Positions 18,848 through 28,037 are shown, counted from the stretch's first letter. The stretch: 64,000 nt of DNA from Phyllobacterium endophyticum (GCF_003010935.1 NZ_PGGN01000001.1:1550001-1614000), one strand, 5' to 3'. The notes: generated by a model from the sequence alone, not told the origin. A program made the numbers and translations.

Positions 18848-20074
18848 ATGAGCGATTACATCATTGATACAAGCGATGCGGCATTTGAAGCCGATGTGCT
18901 TCAATCGGAAATTCCCGTGCTGCTCGATTTCTGGGCGCCATGGTGCGGGCCCTGCCTCGCCATTGCACCGCTGCTTGAGGATATTGCCGCTGAATATGCC
19001 GGCCGTGCGAAGGTCGTCAAAGTCAATGTCGACGATAACAAGCAATATGCCGAACAATACGGTGTGCAGGGTATTCCTACGCTGATCCTTTTCAAGCCGG
19101 GCGGTGAAATTGCCTATCGCGACCATGCCACGACACGAACACGCTTGCGCGTGCTTCTCGACGATCTCACTGAAACAACGGAACCCGATCTGACCACATT
19201 GGCCACATTGACCACATCGCCATGTTTCAACAACGACGCCGCTTTGAAACAGCAGCTTCTTGACAAACTGCGTGCCAATATGGCTGCGGCGGCGGAACAG
19301 GGACGGCGCGTTGCCCCGCTTTTCCTGCAGAACGGTCCGGAAGTCGCTGAACAACACGGCTTGCCCCGGCAGTGGGACGCCTTCCTTTCCAATGACGAGC
19401 ATGCCCTGAAAATTGTGGAGGCCATTATCCCCGGCGCTGACCTTGCCGAGGTCACCAGAAAATTCATCCTGCATCTCTTGTATGGTGAAGAGGGTCTGCA
19501 ATTCACCACGCCAGAAGGGCCGCTAACACCGCTTATCGAGCGGCTGGCGGCCTTCCACAACGGCCTGGAACTGGTGGATGGGACCGACTGGCGGAAGCTG
19601 AGGAAAGATGTGGTTGCTGCTACCGATGCGATCGCTGCCGAGCACGGCTACTCGGCATTGGTAAGGCTGGCAGTACTGGCCGAAGGCGCGATGTCTCCGC
19701 TCGAAGAGATCGAGGCGTCAACGTTGGCGGAATTGTATTGGATAGGGCGCGTTGCAATCTCTTTGGCCATGACACCGGAAGATGTCGTGATGCAGGAGGA
19801 GAGGGAAAAAGCGATGCATCAAGACTATGCGGAGCGGTTGAAGGAACTCGGTGAATGGCCTGATGAACCTGGACCGCAACACGATGCTTTTGAGGCTCGG
19901 GCGAACTCCATAATCGAATCTGTGCAAGAGGAGCATCGAAGCAGATATCCTGAACATTTTGCCAAGCAGGAGCAACGGGAGGATGAGGCCTTGCGCCTTT
20001 ACGGTCAGAAAACCGATTTCCTCATAGACCTTATCCAAGCCGCCGCAGCGCAGAAAGGCTTGCCACATGCTTGA
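18848..20074 (+). CDS. Thioredoxin fused to an unrecognised C-terminal domain
   Basis: Residues 1-105 of 408 are a canonical thioredoxin: DFWAPWCGPC with active-site Cys33/Cys36, KVNVDDNKQYAEQYGVQGIPTL with the cis-Pro, and no signal peptide, so it is probably cytosolic. The remaining 300 residues are mostly helical and acidic, with a possible tandem of helical segments (LFLQNGPEVAEQHGLP, ALVRLAVLAEGAMSP, MHQDYAERLKEL), and I do not recognise the family. Typical thioredoxins are about 105 residues, so this is nearly four times as long. Its last 8 bases overlap the downstream prolyl oligopeptidase, so the two are probably translated together. A plausible role is reducing disulfides of an imported substrate before cleavage, but that is inference. 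Confidence 0.8.
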   Translation: MSDYIIDTSDAAFEADVLQSEIPVLLDFWAPWCGPCLAIAPLLEDIAAEYAGRAKVVKVNVDDNKQYAEQYGVQGIPTLILFKPGGEIAYRDHATTRTRLRVLLDDLTETTEPDLTTLATLTTSPCFNNDAALKQQLLDKLRANMAAAAEQGRRVAPLFLQNGPEVAEQHGLPRQWDAFLSNDEHALKIVEAIIPGADLAEVTRKFILHLLYGEEGLQFTTPEGPLTPLIERLAAFHNGLELVDGTDWRKLRKDVVAATDAIAAEHGYSALVRLAVLAEGAMSPLEEIEASTLAELYWIGRVAISLAMTPEDVVMQEEREKAMHQDYAERLKELGEWPDEPGPQHDAFEARANSIIESVQEEHRSRYPEHFAKQEQREDEALRLYGQKTDFLIDLIQAAAAQKGLPHA

Positions 20075-22160
20075 CGCAACCCTTCTTGGAAACCTCCCGA
20101 CTATCGCCCAACCGGATGATGATCCCTACCTGTGGCTGGAGGAGATTCACGGCGAAAAAGCACTTCACTGGGCGAATGCGCGTTCGGCCGAAACCATCGC
20201 CCGCTTTGCCACGCCGCGATTTGAGGGCGAGCGAGACACGCTCGCCGCTTTGCTGGACCGACCGGACAAAGTGCCGGGCATTTCGAGACTGGGTGGTTAC
20301 GTCTATAATGTCTGGAACGATGCTGACAACCCACGCGGCTTATGGCGGCGCACCACTTTGGAATCCTACCGGACGGAGGAGCCCGTCTGGGATGTTCTGC
20401 TCGACCTTGATGCGCTTGCCGGCGCCGAAGGTGAAGATTGGGTCTGGGCGGGCGCCAGCATCGAACCGAGAGATGCAGGACGCGAACGCGTCATAATCAG
20501 CCTGTCACGGGGTGGCAGCGATGCTTCGGTCAACCGGGAATATGATCTTGTCACCCGCAGCTTTGTGGCTGATGGTTTTATATTGCCTGAAGCCAAGGGG
20601 GGCGTTTCCTGGATCGATCGCGACACCGTTCTGCTGCAGAGCACACTTGGCGAAGGAATGGCAACACGTGCCGGATATCCGCGTAGCGTGCGGTTGTGGC
20701 GGCGCGGAACGGATCCGCTTGTCGCACCTGTGATCTTTGGGGCCGATGCCGCAAGTCTTGGTGCCGGAGCGCACATCGACCGCACGGTCGAGGAACCGCG
20801 TATATGGTTTTCCGAGTACCGGTCGATGCTCGATGGAGATATCTGGCTTGGCGACCTTTCCGGTCCGCAACAAAAAATCGACATTCCGACGGATGCAGGG
20901 ATGTCGGCATTCGGCGACAGGTTACTGCTAAATCCGCGCCGGCCTTACGCAGCAGGCGATGTTGTCTTCTCCGGTGATAGTCTGATCAGTATCTCACTGT
21001 CGGCGTTCCTTGAAGGGCGCGGCAATTTCGAGCTTTTGTTTGAGCCTGAGGAACGCAAAATATTGCTGGGCCATTTTTGGAACAAGGGCAATCTCATCCT
21101 CGCCGTCCTTGATAATCTCATCCACCGATATGAGATTCTGATACCTTCGGCGATCGGATGGAAGCGCAGACCCATTGATGTATTGCCTTGCCACGGCACC
21201 GTCCATATCGGCCCGCTCGACACCGATTTCAAAGAAAGCAACGGCGATATTCTCGTCTCCGTACAGGATCCGCTTACGCCGGCGCAGTTACAATTATTGA
21301 ATATCGCTGATCCCGCCAATCTTGCTGCGCCGGTTCTCCTCAAGAGCAGCCCGGCGGGATTCGACGCGTCAGGTCTTGTCGTTACCCGCCATGAGGCGAT
21401 CTCGGTCGACGGCGTGAAAATACCCTATACGCAGGTCGGACCCGCGGGCGAGACCGGCAACGCACCGGTTCATCTTTACGGTTATGGCGGTTTCGGCGTT
21501 GTAATGGAATCGGGTTATAATATAGGCGTTGGCAAACTCTGGCTCGAACAGGGTGGAACTCATGTCATTGCCAATATCCGCGGCGGCGGTGAGTTCGGCG
21601 TGCCCTGGCATGAAGCGGGACGGCGAGCGGGCAAAAAACTCTCGCACGACGATTTCGCGGCAGTTGCCGCAGACCTGGTGCGTCGCGGCGTCACAATTCC
21701 TCAGCGTATCGCGGCACAAGGCGGCTCCAACGGCGGCTTGCTCATCGCCAACATGCTTACGCGCTATCCGGAACATTTTGGCGCTCTGCTCTGTACTGTA
21801 CCAGTGCTTGACCTTCGCCGCTTCAGCAAGTTGCTGGCGGGGGCAAGCTGGATCGACGAATTTGGCGATCCGGACAATCCTGATGACTGGGCATTCATGC
21901 AGCAAATCTCCGCTTACCATACCGCTGAAGCAGGACATCCCTATCCACCTATCCTGATTGCGACGACATTGAAGGATGACCGGGTTCACCCGGGCCACGC
22001 GCGAAAGATGGCGGCCAAGCTGCAGCATCTTGGCTACCCTGCCCATTACTACGAGCAGGCAACGGGCGGGCACGGCAGCGGCAAGGATAATCAGGAAACG
22101 GCAAGTTTTATCGCCTTAGGCTACGCATTTCTACGCGATGCCATTGGCTGGACGCCCTAG
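20067..22160 (+). CDS. Prolyl oligopeptidase family (S9) serine peptidase, cytosolic
   Basis: The 697-residue protein has the S9A start (DDPYLWLEEIHGEKALHW), a middle beta-propeller and a C-terminal hydrolase domain. The triad is visible: Ser554 in GGSNGG, Asp637/638 in LKDDRVHPGHA, His669 in GGHGSG. No signal peptide is present. Enzymes of this family cleave peptides of about 30 residues or less, usually after proline, and related S9 enzymes act as lasso-peptide isopeptidases. It is the last gene of the TonB/ABC/thioredoxin locus, overlaps the thioredoxin gene by 8 bases and is followed by a strong terminator. Confidence 0.9.
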   Translation: MLDATLLGNLPTIAQPDDDPYLWLEEIHGEKALHWANARSAETIARFATPRFEGERDTLAALLDRPDKVPGISRLGGYVYNVWNDADNPRGLWRRTTLESYRTEEPVWDVLLDLDALAGAEGEDWVWAGASIEPRDAGRERVIISLSRGGSDASVNREYDLVTRSFVADGFILPEAKGGVSWIDRDTVLLQSTLGEGMATRAGYPRSVRLWRRGTDPLVAPVIFGADAASLGAGAHIDRTVEEPRIWFSEYRSMLDGDIWLGDLSGPQQKIDIPTDAGMSAFGDRLLLNPRRPYAAGDVVFSGDSLISISLSAFLEGRGNFELLFEPEERKILLGHFWNKGNLILAVLDNLIHRYEILIPSAIGWKRRPIDVLPCHGTVHIGPLDTDFKESNGDILVSVQDPLTPAQLQLLNIADPANLAAPVLLKSSPAGFDASGLVVTRHEAISVDGVKIPYTQVGPAGETGNAPVHLYGYGGFGVVMESGYNIGVGKLWLEQGGTHVIANIRGGGEFGVPWHEAGRRAGKKLSHDDFAAVAADLVRRGVTIPQRIAAQGGSNGGLLIANMLTRYPEHFGALLCTVPVLDLRRFSKLLAGASWIDEFGDPDNPDDWAFMQQISAYHTAEAGHPYPPILIATTLKDDRVHPGHARKMAAKLQHLGYPAHYYEQATGGHGSGKDNQETASFIALGYAFLRDAIGWTP

Positions 22161-22173
22161 TCAAATAGGCCAT

Positions 22174-22210
22174 GCGACGGCCGGAAGATACCGGCCGTCG
22201 CTTAGTTTTT
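22174..22210 (+). terminator. Intrinsic terminator closing the TonB/ABC/peptidase locus
   Basis: A perfect 11-bp stem (gcgacggccgg at 22174-22184, ccggccgtcgc at 22191-22201) with a 6-base loop is followed by ttagttttt. It lies 13 bases after the peptidase stop. Confidence 0.9.
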
Positions 22211-22358
22211 CCAGCTCACGAGATTGGATTTCCCTTTGTCGTCAGCACGACGGCAGCGTAGATGCTGTTCAGACCGCCGTGTGTTACAAATCGATTTATA
22301 GGGTTCCCGGCATCGATCCCGAAACAGCGTTCCAGAACCAATGCCGGCAAAGAGAGCC

Positions 22359-24860
22359 TCAGGCCAGTGCGGGCGCCGTCAAAGTGAGGTCCACCCCACC
22401 ATAATGTCCCACTGTTTTGACGAAAGTTCCAGAAAACTCGTTTCCAAGCGTCAGTGTCGCTGAGGAACTGCCAGTCTTGAGTGTCAGCAAATTCCCATTG
22501 ACGGCAAATGAAAGTTCATTGGCCAGCACATCGGAGATATGCAGGCTCTCGCCCGCCGACAGATCGGTGATAATATCGCCTGCGAACTCGGAGAACCTGC
22601 CGTAGAAATTGTCGGTGCCGCTTCCTCCAATCAGAATATCCCGGCCCAAGCCGCCGACGATCTTATCGTCGCCGTCGTCGCCGAAAAGTGTGTCATCGCC
22701 ATCGTCGCCTTCCAGCGTATCCTGTTCGGCGCCACCGTGCAGCCTGTCCTTCCCGCCGCCGCCAAGCAGCCTGTCACCACCGTCATTGCCCCAGAATTCA
22801 TTATCTAGCTGGTTACCAACAAAAAAATCCGCTCCCGCGCCGCCAATAAGATTTTCGATACTGTCGAACGTATCTCCGTTGGCACCACCGCCCAACCCGC
22901 GATTCAATGCGAGGTTGACGGATAGAGCATCATCGCCAGCGTAGTCAATTGTATCGATACCAGCTCCCCCTACGAAATGAGTAGGGCCACGAAGAGTTCT
23001 AAAATTGTCGGCGCCATCCGTACCAATTTCGATATGATTTGCCGGAGCATCGAAATCGGGGCCTGCGCCCTTTGGCAATAATCCTGCGCTGGCCGGATCG
23101 GTCAGATTGAAGTCCTCTTCGCGAAGACTGACCCTTCCCCCGAGATTGATGGTGAAGTCGGCATTGCCGTCGCCGTCAATGTCGCCATTGATGAACGTTT
23201 TCTTGATTGTGTGAACCAGCCACAGCAAGCCTTTTCGGTTTGTTCCAGGTCGCCCGGGACCTGTGTGGCTAAGACGAAACGCGGTCAATCCATTGCTGGC
23301 GTCGCCATCGGCATCGATCCGCGACAGGTCGATCTTGTCATGCTGCGACCGGTTGAAATCGCTGATGGTGTCGCTGTTGTCCGGTCTGCTATCGAGAATG
23401 TCGGTAAAAGCGAACGTGTCCGCGCCGGCTCCGCCGGTCAGCCTGTCCTTGCCTTTACCGCCATAAAGAATGTCATTGCCGCCGCCGCCGTCGAGCGTAT
23501 CGTCTCCTTCATTACCGGAGAGGGTATTATCTCCATCATTGCCAGTAATCCGGTCATCATGGCTGCTACCAATGCCGGTCTCGATATAATAATCCGACTG
23601 ATCGGCATTGTGCCCAGCGAATATAAACACATTGTTGGTCAGCCCGTTGACCGAGGAGAAATGCCCGGCACGCAAGTCAAGCACCGTACCATGCGTGGAG
23701 CCTGAGAAATCAATGGTATCCCTGCCGCCGGTGTCGTGAATTGTGAAGCCGATATCCCGGCGCAAGGGGTTTAGGAGTTGTGGCAACGCCTTATCGAGCA
23801 CTTTCACACGGGAAGGTTCTAAAAGCAGCCGTTCCCTTGCGATAAACTCTCGATCTTTTTCGGAGAAGGTGATCTTAAAAATGATTTCCCAAGCCGCGAC
23901 GTCGATTGACTGATATTCAGTCAAGGCGAATGTGAGTTGTTCTATTTGGTCGTCGGTAAGACCAGCAAGTGTTGACGGCATCTCTCTGAGCATATTAGCT
24001 TTGAATCGATCCGCCGATGCTAACAAGTCAGGCTCAAGGTCAATATACTCATCGGTATTGCTAAGGCGATATCCTTTCCGCGCATTAGCTCCAAAGCCAT
24101 AATTATCATTGCCGGTATTGAGTAAAACTTCATTATAGCTTCTCTTGCCATTTCCATCGACATGAGAATGGTAGAGCTGAATGAATGCCTCAACGTCTGC
24201 TCGCATCGGCGTTACGGGAAGCCAAGAGTCGCGGCCAGTTTCAGCAATGCCTTGGTTAAAATAGGACATAACGGCGTTCTGCCAGTTATCGTGAACATTT
24301 CCAGCTGCCGCCTTGAAGGTAACAGCTGTGTTATAATGTCCGGGATGCCCGAGCCCAAGAGCATGCCCTAGTTCATGAAGGTAGACATGATATATGGCAC
24401 GGCCGCGGGTGGCCTGATCATAATCCCGCAAAGCAATTCCTCTTTGGACACTTACGAACTTTTTAGCTATGTTGAACAAATTCCCCTGATCATCAACGAC
24501 ACGCAAATCCGCCTTTCCACCATCCTCCACTGAAAATGCCACCGGCACAACAGCTTCCCATGCACTCAAGGCTGCTTGAAGAGTCGCCTTCCAAAGGGGC
24601 CCGAGGGTTGAACCATCTACCTTGATCGTTTCCAGCGGATTGTCGTGGACCACCCCTTTATATCCCGGATTGACCATGACCTTGATCAAATCATCGAAGG
24701 ATGTGCTCTTGGGACGATCGCCTTCGCCCAGACCGTCATCGGACTTGAATGAGACGACGTGGCTGTGATCACGACCCGGGTGATCGTGATCCAGCTTATT
24801 ATGGTCCACGCGATCCGGCGTTGTGCTGACTGACGTGGAAAGTTCAGGTGTGAGGCTCAC
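22359..24860 (-). CDS. Serralysin-like RTX zinc metalloprotease (M10B) with an internal insertion
   Basis: About 833 residues. GTG 24860 is chosen because AAAGGA lies 7 bases upstream and the longer frame gives no better N-terminus. The N-terminus is His/Asp-rich, as in some propeptides. The zinc site HELGHALGLGHPGHY begins at about residue 162 and the Met-turn AVMSYF is near 198. Serralysin landmarks DVEAFIQLY, NYGFGAN and FTIHDTGGRDTIDFSG follow in order, but about 100 extra residues lie between the last two. RTX repeats appear in two blocks, and the C-terminus has hydrophobic strands typical of type I secretion. It is expected to be a secreted, calcium-stabilised protease. It converges with the prolyl oligopeptidase gene. 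No inhibitor or type I exporter gene is next to it. Confidence 0.88.
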   Translation of the reverse strand: MSLTPELSTSVSTTPDRVDHNKLDHDHPGRDHSHVVSFKSDDGLGEGDRPKSTSFDDLIKVMVNPGYKGVVHDNPLETIKVDGSTLGPLWKATLQAALSAWEAVVPVAFSVEDGGKADLRVVDDQGNLFNIAKKFVSVQRGIALRDYDQATRGRAIYHVYLHELGHALGLGHPGHYNTAVTFKAAAGNVHDNWQNAVMSYFNQGIAETGRDSWLPVTPMRADVEAFIQLYHSHVDGNGKRSYNEVLLNTGNDNYGFGANARKGYRLSNTDEYIDLEPDLLASADRFKANMLREMPSTLAGLTDDQIEQLTFALTEYQSIDVAAWEIIFKITFSEKDREFIARERLLLEPSRVKVLDKALPQLLNPLRRDIGFTIHDTGGRDTIDFSGSTHGTVLDLRAGHFSSVNGLTNNVFIFAGHNADQSDYYIETGIGSSHDDRITGNDGDNTLSGNEGDDTLDGGGGNDILYGGKGKDRLTGGAGADTFAFTDILDSRPDNSDTISDFNRSQHDKIDLSRIDADGDASNGLTAFRLSHTGPGRPGTNRKGLLWLVHTIKKTFINGDIDGDGNADFTINLGGRVSLREEDFNLTDPASAGLLPKGAGPDFDAPANHIEIGTDGADNFRTLRGPTHFVGGAGIDTIDYAGDDALSVNLALNRGLGGGANGDTFDSIENLIGGAGADFFVGNQLDNEFWGNDGGDRLLGGGGKDRLHGGAEQDTLEGDDGDDTLFGDDGDDKIVGGLGRDILIGGSGTDNFYGRFSEFAGDIITDLSAGESLHISDVLANELSFAVNGNLLTLKTGSSSATLTLGNEFSGTFVKTVGHYGGVDLTLTAPALA

Positions 24861-25364
24861 AATGATTTCCTTTAATACACTGATGAAATTAATTATTGAA
24901 AGATAGCAATGTATTGTGAGACAAATCACCGGATTATGTGAGTTAGTTTTTTCTATACTTAATCCAAAAAAGTAAAATCTGGCTACTAGCGGCCGGTTTG
25001 TTAAAATCATCCGTGATCGTGAGGTCTAAAGGGCTTCGCTCCCGTCGTGCAATAGACGGGCTTGTACGCGGGGTGGCGCCGGGTAACATCCGACATGAGT
25101 TCAACACGTATGCAGCTTTTGCTCGCTTATAAGATCAGTGTCGAAACTTGTTACCCGAACTTGAGCGCCTCGGCAGTGATGCCAATGTTGAAGGTCAACA
25201 TCGATGGCGTCCGAGGGATTAGCGGCGGCACCAGCAGTTCAAGCATCATCATTCGAAAGTCGTGATTGACCCTTACCTCGAGAACGGACAGGTTCACTGC
25301 ATTCGATCCAGGATTTTGGCCGATACACCGGTTAAACTTCAACCGTGCAACGAAGGGGAATGAC
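24861..25364. other. Divergent intergenic region between two RTX genes
   Basis: The left part (24861-25010) is AT-rich and should hold the metalloprotease promoter on the minus strand. The right part (25011-25364) has only short open frames without convincing start signals. It presumably also carries the promoter of the small RTX gene at 25365. Confidence 0.5.
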
Positions 25365-26030
25365 ATGGGCGAATTGAAACGAATCTGGGGCAAACCTGGT
25401 ATCGATCCTGCGACAGGAAAACCGACCAGAAGTATTGCAATCGGAGGCCCAATGCCCGAAATCGTAGTTGGTGGTCCCGGCGATGATGTGCTTTATGGCA
25501 TGGATGGGGACGACTTCCTATGGGGCGGCCCAGGACACGACCGTCTGTACGGTGGATCCGGGGGAGACTTCTTTGGATTCATCGACAGTATATCTGGCGG
25601 CGACAATGGCAGCGCTACGCAAAGGGGCGGCGACGAAATCTGTGATTTCAGCCATGCGGAAGGCGATCACATCGATTTGTCGGGGATACTGACCAACGGC
25701 GCCACCGACAAGGGCAACCACGTGCACTACATTGGCAAGGAGGCTTTTTCAGGAACGGCCGGCGAGATACGCTACGACTTTGTCGAGGATTATGGAGTCA
25801 AAATATTCGTGGACACCAATGGCGACAAAACCAGCGATTTCTGGATCGGGTTGCTTGGTGTTTCGTCGCTCGATGCGTCGGATTTTCTTCTTACGACTAC
25901 GATTTTCGCCGATACGGTGTTCCCGCACAGTCATGATTCACCAATCGGGATCATTGAAAGGTCGCAAGTGCCGCACGTACATTCAGAGACTTCATCAACC
26001 CTTGTGGTTTCGCCGCCGGCATTTCTTTAA
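25365..26030 (+). CDS. Small RTX protein with His-rich C-terminus
   Basis: The 221-residue protein starts at ATG 25365 behind GAAGGGG. Three RTX nonapeptides (GGPGDDVLYGMDGDDFLWGG and following, about residues 35-65) lead into the common M10/RTX C-terminal fold (GDEICDFSHAEGDHIDLSGI, DTNGDKTSDFWI). An unusual tail of about 45 residues follows, with the His-containing segments FPHSHD and VPHVHSE. There is no catalytic domain. It could be a secreted calcium-binding accessory protein or the remains of a larger RTX enzyme. Its neighbour is the divergently transcribed RTX metalloprotease. Confidence 0.75.
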   Translation: MGELKRIWGKPGIDPATGKPTRSIAIGGPMPEIVVGGPGDDVLYGMDGDDFLWGGPGHDRLYGGSGGDFFGFIDSISGGDNGSATQRGGDEICDFSHAEGDHIDLSGILTNGATDKGNHVHYIGKEAFSGTAGEIRYDFVEDYGVKIFVDTNGDKTSDFWIGLLGVSSLDASDFLLTTTIFADTVFPHSHDSPIGIIERSQVPHVHSETSSTLVVSPPAFL

Positions 26031-26204
26031 GTACCCGCGCCGATCGGATTCACGCTGCCAGCGCCGACAGCACCGGTGGAGGAGGCTGCCGGATTTTCTC
26101 GGAGAGCAAGCCGGGCCCGCGCGGCGGTCAGCCACGCGCCTGGCGCCGATTGGGCCTGCGGGTCGCTGCTATGCCGGCTTCCTCGGCGCTTGCCGCCGCA
26201 CAGG

Positions 26205-26975
26205 TCAATCAAGCACGATCCATGCCGGCGCGTGGTCGCTGGCATGGTCCCAGCCCCTGACGTGCCGATCGACGCCGGCGCTGCTCAACCGGCTGGCGAT
26301 CGAGGGGCTGAGCAGGAGGTGATCGAGCCGCAGCCCGGCATTGCGTCCCCATGCATTCCTGAAATAGTCCCAGAAGGTGTAGATCTTTTCGTCGGGATGC
26401 AGGTGGCGAATGGCGTCGGTCCAGCCTTGGCTGGCAAGCTGCGCGAATGCCTGGCGGACTTCGGGCCGAAAAAGCGCATCGTCGGTCCAGCGCTCGGGCT
26501 TGTAGACATCGAGCTCGGTCGGCATGACGTTGTAATCGCCCGCAAGGACAACAGGCGCGCCGGTCGCGATGAGGTCCTGTGCCCGCTGCGACAGGCGTTC
26601 GTACCAGCGCAACTTGTAGTCGAATTTGGGACCGGGCGCCGGGTTTCCGTTCGGCACATACATGCATCCGATCAGCACGCCGTTCACGGCCGCCTCTATA
26701 TAGCGGCTGTGCGTATCCTCGGCATCTCCCGGAAGTCCGCGCATCGTCTCGATCGGTTCTGCATCCCTTGCCAGAATGGCAACGCCATTCCAGCTTTTCT
26801 GCCCATGCCAGATTGCGCCATAGCCGGCGGCGCGGATTGCCTGCAGCGGAAACTTTTCCTGCGGCGCCTTGAGTTCCTGCAGGCAGACGACGTCCGGCTC
26901 GGCTTCTGCAAGCCATCGCAGCAGCACGGAGAGCCGGCCATTGATACCGTTCACGTTGAATGTAGCGATCTTCAT
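26205..26975 (-). CDS. xthA: Exodeoxyribonuclease III
   Basis: The 256-residue protein starts MKIATFNVNGINGR and has the family landmarks LQELKAP (metal-binding Glu), GDYNV (catalytic Asp/Asn) and the C-terminal SDHAP catalytic Asp-His. It removes abasic sites and 3' blocking groups in base excision repair, and its length is normal for the family. It marks the return from the accessory region to conserved chromosomal genes. Gene order does not suggest an operon with the neighbouring binding protein. Confidence 0.95.
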   Translation of the reverse strand: MKIATFNVNGINGRLSVLLRWLAEAEPDVVCLQELKAPQEKFPLQAIRAAGYGAIWHGQKSWNGVAILARDAEPIETMRGLPGDAEDTHSRYIEAAVNGVLIGCMYVPNGNPAPGPKFDYKLRWYERLSQRAQDLIATGAPVVLAGDYNVMPTELDVYKPERWTDDALFRPEVRQAFAQLASQGWTDAIRHLHPDEKIYTFWDYFRNAWGRNAGLRLDHLLLSPSIASRLSSAGVDRHVRGWDHASDHAPAWIVLD

Positions 26976-27071
26976 TTAAGCCGGTGATGCGTTGACGGTG
27001 TGTCGTTGCATCATGGGATAAAGCCGGTCGCAATGGAAGCCTTGTCGCAAGGCTTCATCGCCGATTTGCAT

Positions 27072-28037
27072 TCAGGCCTGCTTGCGGCGCCACACGATCC
27101 GGCTGACATCAAGCTGCTTCGGCACGATCCCGAGTTTGAAGAACTCGTCTGCCAGTTCCTGCTGATAGGCTATCGCTTCGGGCGAAACGGCGGCGACCTT
27201 GCCGAGATCCGCTCCTTCGCGCGTCAGGACGACCCTCTGTATATCCTCCGGCACGCCGGTAATACTTGCGAGGTTTCGCACCGTTTCATCGAGATTGTCC
27301 TGCGCCGACTTGCCGACGAGACGAAGTTCATCGAGAAGATCCGCCAATATATCGCCGTCAGATTCCGCAAAGCCTCCGTTGGCGAGAAAGAACGACCAGG
27401 ACTCGACGATGCCTTTTCCGCTCGCCAAAACCCGCGCTTCGGGGCGCTTTTCGGCGACGGCGAGATAGGGATCCCAGATCGCCCAGGCATCGACCTGGCC
27501 CGAGGTAAAGGCCGCGGCCGCATCGGAAGGCGCAAGGTCGGATGCGCTGATGTCAGCCAGCGTCAAGCCGGCAGTCCGCAAAGCCTTGACCGTGAAATTA
27601 TGGGCGCTCGACCCTCGCTTGAAGGCGATCCGCTTGTCCTTCAGATCGGCGATGGACCGTATGGGCGCGTCCTTGTGGACCAGAATGGCCGATCCGTCCG
27701 GCGGGCCGCGATAGGTTCCGGCATAGACGAGGTTCCCGCCTGCCGCCTGCGCGAAAAGGGGAGGCACATCGCCAGTCGGGCCGAAATCGATGGCGCCTGC
27801 GCCAAGCGCTTCGAGCAGCGGCGGACCGGACGAGAACTCGGACCATCTTATATCGATGCCGCGCGTCGCAAAGCGCTTCTCCAGCGCACCATTGCCCTTT
27901 GCCAGCGCCAGAACACCATTTTTCTGCCAGCCGATGCGCAGTGTCTTCAACTGCTCGGGAGCCGCTTGGGCAGCAAGGGGCAGGGCAGCTGCGGCGGCGG
28001 CTCCCATGAGGACAAGGGTCTGTCTGCGATTGAACAT
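27072..28037 (-). CDS. Periplasmic substrate-binding protein, aliphatic sulfonate (SsuA-like) type
   Basis: The 321-residue protein has a signal peptide (MFNRRQTLVLMGAAAAAALPLAAQAA) and the SsuA/NMT1-like binding fold: LRIGWQKNGVLALAKG, GAGAIDFGPTGDVPPLFAQAAG, DLKDKRIAFKRGSSAHN, GQVDAWAIWDPYLA. It should bind an aliphatic sulfonate or related organosulfur compound for an ABC importer. No permease, ATPase or sulfonate monooxygenase gene is adjacent, so it is an orphan here. Substrate assignment is by family only. Confidence 0.88.
   Translation of the reverse strand: MFNRRQTLVLMGAAAAAALPLAAQAAPEQLKTLRIGWQKNGVLALAKGNGALEKRFATRGIDIRWSEFSSGPPLLEALGAGAIDFGPTGDVPPLFAQAAGGNLVYAGTYRGPPDGSAILVHKDAPIRSIADLKDKRIAFKRGSSAHNFTVKALRTAGLTLADISASDLAPSDAAAAFTSGQVDAWAIWDPYLAVAEKRPEARVLASGKGIVESWSFFLANGGFAESDGDILADLLDELRLVGKSAQDNLDETVRNLASITGVPEDIQRVVLTREGADLGKVAAVSPEAIAYQQELADEFFKLGIVPKQLDVSRIVWRRKQA

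Noticed and set aside
20067-22160. Classification of the locus as a lasso-peptide biosynthesis cluster
   Set aside because: An S9 peptidase and a TonB receptor do occur in such clusters, but no precursor, cyclase or leader-peptidase gene is visible. The thioredoxin and SbmA-like transporter fit uptake better.
25062-25265. A 67-codon open frame upstream of the small RTX gene
   Set aside because: It has no ribosome-binding site or recognisable similarity and lies in the probable promoter region between divergent genes.
26027-26245. A 72-codon minus-strand frame between the small RTX gene and xthA
   Set aside because: It overlaps the 3' end of xthA, has shadow-like composition and lacks a start signal.
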